A stretch of DNA of 64,000 bases from Muricea muricata (taxonomy: Eukaryota; Cnidaria; Anthozoa; Malacalcyonacea; Plexauridae): contig OY979725.1 of assembly GCA_963855995.1 (NCBI GenBank), positions 6,148,118 to 6,212,117 on the forward strand, written 5' to 3'. This document shows positions 34,828 to 47,088 of the stretch, one piece after another. The translations under genes and the position numbers were made by a program. A model generated the notes under the pieces. That model did not search any database. It was not told the origin of the DNA and was given only the letters and a program-made list of their open reading frames with translations. The number at the start of each line of letters is the position of its first letter. Within the stretch, counting starts at the first letter, position 1.

Positions 34828-37406
34828 CATCAAAATCGCGTTTTAAGCGTTCTAGAAGCGATTTGAGCGTAAACACATGCTCAAATCACGAACTAAAAAT
34901 TACCGTCTTAAATCGATCAGGGCAACGTTTTAGAGCTGAAAATGGTGTTTTCAGTGCTAAAGTGAACGAGTTTAGCGCAATGATGTACTGCAATCACGGA
35001 CCTAAAAGAGACCTTGTAAATGGAAATTGCCGAACTTAGCAAGTCGGGAATCATGTTTTTAGTGCTCACACCATCGAGATGAGCGAAATAACATGTTGAA
35101 ATGAGAAACCTATAACTTGCTTGTAAACTAAAAAGAAACGATCTTAGAACCATAAAAATCGCTTTTTAAGCGTTCTAGAAGCGATTTGAGCGTAAAAACA
35201 TGCTCAAATCACGAATTTAAAATTGCCGTCCTAAATCGAACACGGCGACGTTTAAGAGCTTAAAATGGTGTTTTCAGTGCTAAAGTGAACGAGTTGAGCG
35301 CAATGATGTACTGCAATCACGGACCTAAAAGAGATCTTCTAAATGGAAATTGCAGAACTTAGCAAGTCGGGAATCATGTTTTCGGCGCTCAAACTATCGA
35401 GATGAGCGAAATAACATGTTGAAATGAGAAACCTATAACTTGCTTGTAAACTGAAAAGAAACGATCTTAGAACCATCAAAATCGCGTTTTAAGCGTTCTA
35501 GAAGCGATTTGAGCGTAAAAACATGTTCAAATCACGAACTAAAAATTACCGTCTTAAATCGATCACGGCGACGTTTTAGAGCTTAAAATGGTGTTTTCAG
35601 TGCTAAAGTGAACGAGTTGAGCGCAATAATGTACTCCAATCACGGACCTAAAAGAGACCTTCTAAATGGAAATTGCAGAACTTAGCAAGTCGGGAATCAT
35701 GTTTTCGGCGCTCAACCTATCGAGATGAGCGAAATAACACGTTGACATGAGAAACCTATAACTTCCTTGTAAATTTAAAAAAACGATCTTAGAACCATCA
35801 AAATCCCGTTGTAAGCGTTCTAGAAGCGATTTGAGCGTAAAAACATGCTCAAATCACCAACTAAAAATTGCCGTCCTAAATCGATCACGGCGACGTTTTA
35901 GAGCTTAAAATGGTGTTTTCAGTGCTAAAGTGAACGAGTTGAGCGCAATGATGTACTGCAATCACGGACCTAAAAGAGTCCTTCTAAATGGAAATTGCAG
36001 AACTTAGCAAGTCGGGAATCATGTTTTCGGTGCTCACACCATCCAGATGAGTGAAATAAGATGTTGAAATGAGAAACCTATAACTTGCTTGTAAACTAAA
36101 AAAAACGATCTTAGAACCATTAAAATCGCGTTTTAAGCGTTCTAGAAACGATTTGAGCGTAAAAACATGCTCAAATCACGAAATAAAAATTACCGTCTTA
36201 AATCGATCACAGCGACGTTTTAAGGCTTAAAATGGTGTTTTCAGTGATAAAGTGAACGAGTTGAGCGCAATGATGTACTGCAATCACGGACCTAAAAGAG
36301 ACCTTCTAAATGGAAATTGCAGAACTTAGCAAGTCGGGAATCATGTTTTCGGCGCTAAAACCATCGAGATGAGCGAAATAACATGTTGAAATGAGAAACC
36401 TATAACTTGCTTGTAGACTAGAGAGAAACGATCTTAGAACCATCAAAATCGCGTTTTAAGCGTTCTAGAAGCGATTTGAGCGTAAAAACATGCTCAAATC
36501 ACGAACTAAAAATTACCGTCTTAAATCGATCACGGCGACGTTTTAGAGCTTAAAATGGTGTTTTCAGTGCTAAAGTGAACGAGTTGAGCGCAATGATGTA
36601 TTGCATTCACGGACCTAAAAGAGACCTTCTAAATGGAAATTGCAGAACTTAGCAAGTCGGGAATCATGTTTTCGGCGCTAAAACCATCGAGATGAGCGAA
36701 ATAGCATGTTGAAATGAGAAACCTATAACTTGATTGTAAATTAAAAAAAACGATCTTAGAACCATCAAAATCGCGTTTAAGCGTTCTAGAAGCGATTTGA
36801 GCGTAAAAACATGCTCAAATCACGAACTAAAAATTGCCGTCCTAAATCGATCACGGCGACGTTTTAGAGCTTAAAATGGTGTTTTAAGTGCTAAAGTGAA
36901 CGAGTTGAGCGCAATGATGTACTGCAATCACGGACCTAAAAGAGACCTTCTAAATGGAAATTGCAGAACTTAGCAAATCGGGAATCATGTTTTCGGTGCT
37001 CACACCATCGAGATGAGCGAAATAACATGTTGAAATGAGAAACCTATAACTTGCTTCTAAACTAAAAAAAACGATCTTAGAACCATCAAAATCGCGTTTT
37101 AAGCGTTCTAGAAGCGATTTGAGCGTAAAAACATGCTCAAGTCACGAACTAAAAATTGCCGTCCTAAATCAATCACAGCGACGTTTTAAAGCTTAAAATG
37201 GTGTTTTCAGTGTCAAAGTGAACGAGTTGAGCGCAATGATGTACTCCAATCACGGACCTAAAAGAGACCTTCTAAATGGAAATTGCAGAACTTAACAAGT
37301 CGAGAATCATGTTTTCGGCGCTCAAACCATCGAGATGAGCGAAATAACATGTTGAAATGAGAAACCTATAACTTGCTTGTAAACGGAAAAGAAACGATCT
37401 TAGAAC
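34828..37406 (+). repeat. HOR unit 10: octamer a'-j-k-l-m/e-g'-i-f
   Basis: Starts: 34828, 35151, 35474, 35796, 36118, 36441, 36763, 37084. The monomer at 36118 starts as m and ends with the e-type GTAGACTAGAGAG tail, after which g', i and f follow. This is a second, independent route to a short unit; compare the m/g' junction of unit 7. Confidence 0.9.
36118..36440 (+). repeat. Hybrid monomer m/e
   Basis: The m front (AAGGCTTAAAA, GTGATAAAG) is followed by CTAAAACCATC and then the e-specific GTAGACTAGAGAG tail. It marks the deletion that makes the octamer unit 10. Confidence 0.82.
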
Positions 37407-38374
37407 CATCAAAATCGCGTTTTAAGCGTTCTAGAAGCGATTTGAGCGTAAACACATGCTCAAATCACGAACTAAAAATTACCGTCTTAAATCGATCAGG
37501 GCAACGTTTTAGAGCTGAAAATGGTGTTTTCAGTGCTAAAGTGAACGAGTTTAGCGCAATGATGTACTGCAATCACGGACCTAAAAGAGACCTTGTAAAT
37601 GGAAATTGCCGAACTTAGCAAGTCGGGAATCATGTTTTTAGTGCTCACACCATCGAGATGAGCGAAATAACATGTTGAAATGAGAAACCTATAACTTGCT
37701 TGTAAACTAAAAAGAAACGATCTTAGAACCATAAAAATCGCTTTTTAAGCGTTCTAGAAGCGATTTGAGCGTAAAAACATGCTCAAATCACGAATTTAAA
37801 ATTGCCGTCCTAAATCGAACACGGCGACGTTTAAGAGCTTAAAATGGTGTTTTCAGTGCTAAAGTGAACGAGTTGAGCGCAATGATGTACTGCAATCACG
37901 GACCTAAAAGAGATCTTCTAAATGGAAATTGCAGAACTTAGCAAGTCGGGAATCATGTTTTCGGCGCTCAAACTATCGAGATGAGCGAAATAACATGTTG
38001 AAATGAGAAACCTATAACTTGCTTGTAAACTGAAAAGAAACGATCTTAGAACCATCAAAATCGCGTTTTAAGCGTTCTAGAAGCGATTTGAGCGTAAAAA
38101 CATGTTCAAATCACGAACTAAAAATTACCGTCTTAAATCGATCACGGCGACGTTTTAGAGCTTAAAATGGTGTTTTCAGTGCTAAAGTGAACGAGTTGAG
38201 CGCAATAATGTACTCCAATCACGGACCTAAAAGAGACCTTCTAAATGGAAATTGCAGAACTTAGCAAGTCGGGAATCATGTTTTCGGCGCTAAACCTATC
38301 GAGATGAGCGAAATAACACGTTGACATGAGAAACCTATAACTTCCTTGTAAATTTAAAAAAACGATCTTAGAAC

Positions 38375-40083
38375 CATTAAAATCGCGTTTTAAGCGTTCT
38401 AGAAACGATTTGAGCGTAAAAACATGCTCAAATCACGAAATAAAAATTACCGTCTTAAATCGATCACAGCGACGTTTTAAGGCTTAAAATGGTGTTTTCA
38501 GTGATAAAGTGAACGAGTTGAGCGCAATGATGTACTGCAATCACGGACCTAAAAGAGACCTTCTAAATGGAAATTGCAGAACTTAGCAAGTCGGGAATCA
38601 TGTTTTCGGCGCTCAAACCATCGAGATGAGCGAAATAACATGTTGAAATGAGAAACCTATAACTTGCTTGTAAACTGAAAAGAAACGATCTTAAAACCAT
38701 CAAAATCGCGTTTTAAGCGTTCTAGAAGCGATTGGAGCGTAAAAACATGCTCAAATCACGAACTAAAAATTACCGTCTTAAATCGATCACGGCGACGTTT
38801 TAGAGCTTAAAATAGAGTTTTCGGTGCTAAAGTGAACGAGTTGAGCGCAATGATGTACTGCAATCACGGACCTAAAAGAGACCTTCTAAATGGAAATTGC
38901 AGAACTTAGCAAGTCGGGAATCATGTTTTCGGCGCTCAAACAATCGAGATGAGCGAAATAACATGTTGAAATGAGAAACCTATAACTTGCTTGTAAACTG
39001 AAAAGAAACGATCTTAGAACAATTAAAAGCGCGTTTTAAGCGTTCTAGAAGCGATTTGAGCGTAAAAACATGTTCAAATCACGAACTAAAAATTACCGTC
39101 TTAAATCGATCACGGCGACGTTTTAGAGCTTAAAATGGTGTTTTCAGTGCTAAAGTGAACGAGTTGAGCGCAATAATGTACTCCAATCACGGACCTAAAA
39201 GAGACCTTCTAAATGGAAATTGCAGAACTTAGCAAGTCGGGAATCATGTTTTCGGCGCTCAAACCATCGAGATGAGCGAAATAACATGTTGAAATGAGAA
39301 ACCTATAACTTGCTTGTAAATTAAAAAAAACGATCTTAGAACCATCAAAATCGCGTTTTAAGCGTTTTAGAAGCGAGTTGAGCGTAAAACATGCTCAAAT
39401 CACGAACTAAAAATTGCCGTCCTAAATCGATCACGGCGACGTTTTAGAGCTTAAAATGGTGTTTTCAGTGCTAAAGTGAACGAGTTGAGCGCAATGATGT
39501 ACTGCAATCACGGACCTAAAAGACACCTTCTAAATGGAAATTGCCGAACTTAGCAAGTCGGGAATCACGTTTTCCGCGCTCAAACACTCGAGATGAGCGA
39601 AAAACATGTTGAAATGAGAAACCTATAACTTGCTTGTAAATTAAAAAAAACGATCTTAGAACCATCAAAATCGCGTTTTAAGCGTTCTAGAAGCGAGTTG
39701 AGCGTAAAACATGCTCAAATCACGAACTAAAAATTGCCGTCCTAAATCGATCACGGCGACGTTTTAGAGCTTAAAATGGTGTTTTAAGTGCTAAAGTGAA
39801 CGATTGAGCGCAATGATGTACTGCAATCACGGACCTAAAAGAGACCTTCTAAATGGAAATTGCCGAACTTAGCAAGTCGGGAATCATGTTTTCGGCGCTC
39901 AAACACTCGAGATGAGCGAAATAACATGTTGAAACGAGAAACCTATAACTTGCTTGTAAATTAAAAAAAACGATCTTAGAACCATCAAAATCGCGTTTTA
40001 AGCGTTCTAGAAGCGAGTTGAGCGTAAAACATGCTCAAATCACGAACTAAAAATTGCCGTCCTAAATCGATCACGGCGACGTT
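38375..40083 (+). repeat. 3.54-kb offset duplication, copy 1 (m-o-c2-d2-p)
   Basis: Monomers m, o, c2, d2, p and the front of the next recur at 41,915 with an offset of 3,540 bp. They share GATTGGAGCG, ATAGAGTTTTCGG, AATTAAAAGCGCG, the GCGAAAAACATG contraction and AACGATTGAGCG. The match ends where this copy reads GTTTTAAGTGC and the other reads GTTTTCAGTGC. Confidence 0.88.
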
Positions 40084-40625
40084 TTAGAGCTTAAAATGGT
40101 GTTTTAAGTGCTAAAGTGAACGAGTTGAGCGCAATGATGTACTGCAATCACGGACCTAAAAGAGACCTTCTAAATGGAAATTGCAGAACTTAGCAAATCG
40201 GGAATCATGTTTTCGGTGCTCACACCATCGAGATGAGCGAAATAACATGTTGAAATGAGAAACCTATAACTTGCTTCTAAACTAAAAAAAACGATCTTAG
40301 AACCATCAAAATCGCGTTTTAAGCGTTCTAGAAGCGATTTGAGCGTAAAAACATGCTCAAGTCACGAACTAAAAATTTCCGTCCTAAATCAATCACAGCG
40401 ACGTTTTAAAGCTTAAAATGGTGTTTTCAGTGCTAAAGTGAACGAGTTGAGCGCAATGATGTACTGCATTCACGGACCTAAAAGAGACCTTCTAAATGGA
40501 AATTGCCGAACTTAGCAAGTCGGGAATCATGTTTTCGGCGCTCAACCTATCGAGATGAGCGAAATAACATGTTGAAATTAGAAACCTATAACTTCCTTGT
40601 AAATTTAAAAAAACGATCTTAGAAC

Positions 40626-40947
40626 CATCAAAATCGCGTTTAAACGTTCTAGAAGCGATTTGAGCGTAAAAACATGCTCAAATCACGAACTAAAAATTGC
40701 CGTCGTAAATCGATCACGGCGACGTTTTAGAGCTGAAAATGGTGTTTTCAGTGCTAAAGTGAACGAGTTTAGCGCAATGATGTACTGCAATCACGGACCT
40801 AAAAGAGACCTTGTAAATGGAAATTGCCGAACTTAGCAAGTCGGGAATCATGTTTTTAGTGCTCACACCATCGAGATGAGCGAAATAACATGTTGAAATG
40901 AGAAACCTATAACTTGCTTGTAAACTAAAAAGAAACGATCTTAGAAC
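40626..40947 (+). repeat. Hybrid monomer i/a'
   Basis: It starts like i (CGCGTTTAAACG, one T short, GTCGTAAATCG). From GAGCTGAAAATGG onward it is a' (GAGTTTAGCG, CTTGTAAATGG, TTTTTAGTGCTCAC). It leads into the j that starts the long-range duplicated segment. Confidence 0.85.
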
Positions 40948-41914
40948 CATAAAAATCGCTTTTTAAGCGTTCTAGAAGCGATTTGAGCGTAAAAACATGC
41001 TCAAATCACGAATTTAAAATTGCCGTCCTAAATCGAACACGGCGACGTTTAAGAGCTTAAAATGGTGTTTTCAGTGCTAAAGTGAACGAGTTGAGCGCAA
41101 TGATGTACTGCAATCACGGACCTAAAAGAGATCTTCTAAATGGAAATTGCAGAACTTAGCAAGTCGGGAATCATGTTTTCGGCGCTCAAACTATCGAGAT
41201 GAGCGAAATAACATGTTGAAATGAGAAACCTATAACTTGCTTGTAAACTGAAAAGAAACGATCTTAGAACCATCAAAATCGCGTTTTAAGCGTTCTAGAA
41301 GCGATTTGAGCGTAAAAACATGTTCAAATCACGAACTAAAAATTACCGTCTTAAATCGATCACGGCGACGTTTTAGAGCTTAAAATGGTGTTTTCAGTGC
41401 TAAAGTGAACGAGTTGAGCGCAATAATGTACTCCAATCACGGACCTAAAAGAGACCTTCTAAATGGAAATTGCAGAACTTAGCAAGTCGGGAATCATGTT
41501 TTCGGCGCTAAACCTATCGAGATGAGCGAAATAACACGTTGACATGAGAAACCTATAACTTCCTTGTAAATTTAAAAAAACGATCTTAGAACCATCCAAA
41601 TCCCGTTGTAAGCGTTCTAGAAGCGATTTGAGCGTAAAAACATGCTCAAATCACCAACTAAAAATTGCCGTCCTAAATCGATCACGGCGACGTTTTAGAG
41701 CTTAAAATGGTTTTTTCAGTGCTAAAGTGAACGAGTTGAGCGCAATGATGTACTGCAATCACGGACCTAAAAGAGTCCTTCTAAATGGAAATTGCAGAAC
41801 TTAGCAAGTCGGGAATCATGTTTTCGGTGCTCACACCATCCAGATGAGTGAAATAAGATGTTGAAATGAGAAACCTATAACTTGCTTGTAAGCTAAAAAA
41901 AACGATCTTAGAAC

Positions 41915-43623
41915 CATTAAAATCGCGTTTTAAGCGTTCTAGAAACGATTTGAGCGTAAAAACATGCTCAAATCACGAAATAAAAATTACCGTCTTAAAT
42001 CGATCACAGCGACGTTTTAAGGCTTAAAATGGTGTTTTCAGTGATAAAGTGAACGAGTTGAGCGCAATGATGTACTGCAATCACGGACCTAAAAGAGACC
42101 TTCTAAATGGAAATTGCAGAACTTAGCAAGTCGGGAATCATGTTTTCGGCGCTCAAACCATCGAGATGAGCGAAATAACATGTTGAAATGAGAAACCTAT
42201 AACTTGCTTGTAAACTGAAAAGAAACGATCTTAAAACCATCAAAATCGCGTTTTAAGCGTTCTAGAAGCGATTGGAGCGTAAAAACATGCTCAAATCACG
42301 AACTAAAAATTACCGTCTTAAATCGATCACGGCGACGTTTTAGAGCTTAAAATAGAGTTTTCGGTGCTAAAGTGAACGAGTTGAGCGCAATGATGTACTG
42401 CAATCACGGACCTAAAAGAGACCTTCTAAATGGAAATTGCAGAACTTAGCAAGTCGGGAATCATGTTTTCGGCGCTCAAACAATCGAGATGAGCGAAATA
42501 ACATGTTGAAATGAGAAACCTATAACTTGCTTGTAAACTGAAAAGAAACGATCTTAGAACAATTAAAAGCGCGTTTTAAGCGTTCTAGAAGCGATTTGAG
42601 CGTAAAAACATGTTCAAATCACGAACTAAAAATTACCGTCTTAAATCGATCACGGCGACGTTTTAGAGCTTAAAATGGTGTTTTCAGTGCTAAAGTGAAC
42701 GAGTTGAGCGCAATAATGTACTCCAATCACGGACCTAAAAGAGACCTTCTAAATGGAAATTGCAGAACTTAGCAAGTCGGGAATCATGTTTTCGGCGCTC
42801 AAACCATCGAGATGAGCGAAATAACATGTTGAAATGAGAAACCTATAACTTGCTTGTAAATTAAAAAAAACGATCTTAGAACCATCAAAATCGCGTTTTA
42901 AGCGTTTTAGAAGCGAGTTGAGCGTAAAACATGCTCAAATCACGAACTAAAAATTGCCGTCCTAAATCGATCACGGCGACGTTTTAGAGCTTAAAATGGT
43001 GTTTTCAGTGCTAAAGTGAACGAGTTGAGCGCAATGATGTACTGCAATCACGGACCTAAAAGAGACCTTCTAAATGGAAATTGCCGAACTTAGCAAGTCG
43101 GGAATCACGTTTTCCGCGCTCAAACACTCGAGATGAGCGAAAAACATGTTGAAATGAGAAACCTATAACTTGCTTGTAAATTAAAAAAAACGATCTTAGA
43201 ACCATCAAAATCGCGTTTTAAGCGTTCTAGAAGCGAGTTGAGCGTAAAACATGCTCAAATCACGAACTAAAAATTGCCGTCCTAAATCGATCACGGCGAC
43301 GTTTTAGAGCTTAAAATGGTGTTTTAAGTGCTAAAGTGAACGATTGAGCGCAATGATGTACTGCAATCACGGACCTAAAAGAGACCTTCTAAATGGAAAT
43401 TGCCGAACTTAGCAAGTCGGGAATCATGTTTTCGGCGCTCAAACACTCGAGATGAGCGAAATAACATGTTGAAACGAGAAACCTATAACTTGCTTGTAAA
43501 TTAAAAAAAACGATCTTAGAACCATCAAAATCGCGTTTTAAGCGTTCTAGAAGCGAGTTGAGCGTAAAACATGCTCAAATCACGAACTAAAAATTGCCGT
43601 CCTAAATCGATCACGGCGACGTT
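41915..43623 (+). repeat. 3.54-kb offset duplication, copy 2
   Basis: This is the partner of 38,375-40,083. Upstream the two differ: here m is preceded by l, whereas at 38,375 m follows k directly because l was lost. A visible difference is AAAGAGACC here against AAAGACACC near 39,520. Confidence 0.88.
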
Positions 43624-44164
43624 TTAGAGCTTAAAATGGTGTTTTCAGTGCTAAAGTGAACGAGCTGAGCGCAATGATGTACTGCAATCACGGACCTAAA
43701 AGAGACCTTCTAAATGGAAATTGCTAAACTTAGCAAGTCGGGAATCATGTTCTCGGCGCTCAACCTATCGAGATGAGCGAAATAACATGTTGAAATGACA
43801 AACCTATAACTTTTTTGTAAATTTAAAAAAACGATCTTAGAACCATCAAAATCGCGTTTTAAGCGTTCTAGAAGCGATTTGAGCGTAAAAACATGCTTAA
43901 ATCACGAACTAAAAATTGCCGTCCTAAATCGATCACGGCGACGTTTTAGAGCTTAAAATGGTGTTTTAAGTGCTAAAGTGAACGATTGAGCGCAATGATG
44001 TACTGCAATCACGGACCTAAAAGAGACCTTCTAAATGGAAATTGCCGAACTTAGCAAGTCGGGAATCATGTTTTTGGTGCTCACACTATCGAGATGAGCG
44101 AAATAACATGTTGAAATGAGAAACCTATAACTTGCTTGTAAACTAAAAAAAACGATCTTAGAGC

Positions 44165-44505
44165 CATCAAAATCGCGTTTTAAGCGTTCTAGAAGCGATT
44201 TGAGCGTAAAAACATGCTCAAATCACGAACTAAAAATTACCGTCTTAAATCGATCACAGCGACGTTTTAAGGCTTAAAACGGTGTTTTCAGTGATAAAGT
44301 GAACGAGTTGAGCGCAATGATGTACTGCAATCACGGACCTAAAAGAGACCTTCTAAATGGAAATTGCAGAACTTAGCAAGTCGGGAATCATGTTTTCGGC
44401 ACTCAAACCATCGAGATGAGCGAAATAAAAAACCTATAACTTGTTTAAATAAGAAATAAGAAACCTATAACTTGCTTGTAAACGGAAAAGAAACGATCTT
44501 AGAAC
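44165..44505 (+). repeat. 341-bp monomer with internal micro-duplication (type t), copy 1
   Basis: This is the only length class well above 323 bp. In subrepeat C the usual GCGAAATAACATGTTG is replaced: GCGAAATAA runs directly into an extra AAACCTATAACTTG, then TTTAAATAAGAAAT, before the normal AGAAACCTATAACTTGC resumes. The net gain is about 18 bp and the AACATGTT palindrome is lost. Subrepeat A carries m-like CACAGCG and AAGGCTTAAAA. Confidence 0.93.
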
Positions 44506-47088
44506 CATCGAAATCGCGTTTTAAGCGTTCTAGAAGCGATTTGAGCGTAAACACATGCTCAAATCACGAACTAAAAATTACCGTCTTAAATCGATCAGGT
44601 TAACGTTTTAGAGCTGAAAATGGTGTTTTCAGTGCTAAAGTGAACGAGTTGAGCGCAAAGATGTACTGCAATCACGGACCTAAAAGAGACCTTCTAAATG
44701 GAAATTTCCGAACTTAGCAAGTCGGGAATCATGTTTTTGGTGCTCACACCATCAAGATGAGCGAAATAACATGTTGAAATGAGAAACCTATAACTTGCTT
44801 GTAAACTAAAAAAAACGATCTTAGAACCATCAAAATCGCGTTTTAAGCGTTCTAGAAGCGATTTGAGCGTAAAAACATGCTCAAATAACGAACTAAAAAT
44901 TACCGTCTCAAATCGATCACAGCGACGTTTTAAGGCTTAAAATGGTGTTTTCAGTGATAAAGTGAACGAGTTGAGCGCAATGATGTACTGCAATCACGGA
45001 CCTAAAAGAGATCTTCTAAATGGAAATTGCAGAACTTAGCAAGTCGGGATTCATGTTTTCGGCGCTCAAACCATCGAGATGAGCGAAATAACATGTTGAA
45101 ATGAGAAACCTATAACTTGCTTGTAAACTGAAAAGAAACGATCTTAAAACCATCAAAATCGCGTTTTAAGCGTTCTAGAAGCGATTTGAGCGTAAAAACA
45201 TATTCAAATCACGAACTAAAAATTACCGTCTTAAATCGATCACGGCGACGTTTTAGAGCTTAAAATGGTGTTTTCAGTGCTAAAGTGAACGAGTTGAGCG
45301 CAATAATCTACTGCAATCACGGACCTAAAAGAGACCTTCTAAATGGAAATTGCAGAACTTAGCAAGTCGGGAATCATGTTTTCGGCGCTAAAACCATCGA
45401 GATGAGCGAAATAGCATGTTGAAATGAGAAACCTATAACTTGATTGTAAACTGAAAAGAAACGATCTTAGAACCATCAAAATCGCGTTTTAAGCGTTCTA
45501 GAAGCGATTTGAGCGTAAAAACATGTTCAAATCACGAACTAAAAATTACCGTCTTAAATCGATCACAGCGACGTTTTAAGGCTTAAAATGGTGTTTTCAG
45601 TGATAAAGTGAACGAGTTGAGCGCAATGATGTACTGCAATCACGGACCTAAAAGAGACCTTCTAAATGGAAATTGCAGAACTTAGCAAGTCGGGAATCAT
45701 GTTTTTGGCGCTCACACCATCGAGATGAGCGAAATAACATGTTGAAATGAGAAACCTATAACTTGCTTGTAAACTAAAAAGAAACGATCTTAGAACCATC
45801 AAAATCGCGTTTTAAGCGTTCTAGAAGCGATTTGAGCGTAAAAACATGCTCAAATCATGAACTAAAATTTGCCGTCCTAAATCGATCACGGCGACGTGTA
45901 AGAGCTTAAAATGGTGTTTTCAGTGCTAAAGTGAACGAGTTGAGCGCAATGATGTACTGCAATCACGGACCTAAAAGAGATCTTCTAAATGGAAATTGCA
46001 GAACTTAGCTAGTCGGGAATCATGTTTTCGGCGCTCAAACCATCGAGATGAGCGAAATAACATGTTGAAATGAGAAACCTATAACTTGCTTGTAAACTGA
46101 AAAGAAACGATCTTAAAACCATCAAAATCGCGTTTTAAGCGTTCTAGAAGCGATTTGAGCGTAAAAACATATTCAAGTCACGAACTAAAAATTACCGTCT
46201 TAAATCGATCACGGCGACGTTTTAGAGCTTAAAATGGTGTTTTCAGTGCTAAAGTGAACGAGTTGAGCGCAATAATCTACTGCAATCACGGACCTAAAAG
46301 AGACCTTCTAAATGGAAATTGCAGAACTTCGCAAGTCGGGAATCATGTTTTCGGCGCTAAAACCATCGAGATGAGCGAAATAGCATGTTGAAATGAGAAA
46401 CCTATAACTTGATTGTAAACTGAAAAGAAACGATCTTAGAACCATCAAAATCGCGTTTTAAGCGTTCTAGAAGCGATTTGAGCGTAAAAACATGCTCAAA
46501 TCACGAACTAAAAATTACCGTCTTAAATCGATCACGGCGACGTTTTAGAGCTTAAAATGGAGTTTTCGGTGCTAAAGTGAACGAGTTGAGCGCAATGATG
46601 TACTGCAATCACGGACCTAAAAGAGACCTTCTAAATGGAAATTGCAGAACTTAGCAAGTCGGGAATCATGTTTTCGGCGCTCAAACCATCGAGATGAGCG
46701 AAATAACATGTTGAAATGAGAAACCTATAACTTGCTTGTAAACTGAAAAGAAACGATCTTAGAACAATCAAAAGCGCGTTTTAAGCGTTCTAGAAGCGAT
46801 TTGAGCGTAAAAACATGTTCAAATCACGAACTAAAAATTACCGTCTTAAATCGATCACGGCGACGTTTTAGAGCTTAAAATGGTGTTTTCAGTGCTAAAG
46901 TGAACGAGTTGAGCGCAATAATGTACTCCAATCACGGACCTAAAAGAGACCTTCTAAATGGAAATTGCAGAACTTAGCAAGTCGGGAATCATGTTTTCGG
47001 CGCTCAAACCATCGAGATGAGCGAAATAACATGTTGAAATGAGAAACCTATAACTTGCTTGTAAACTAAAAAGAAACGATCTTAGAAC

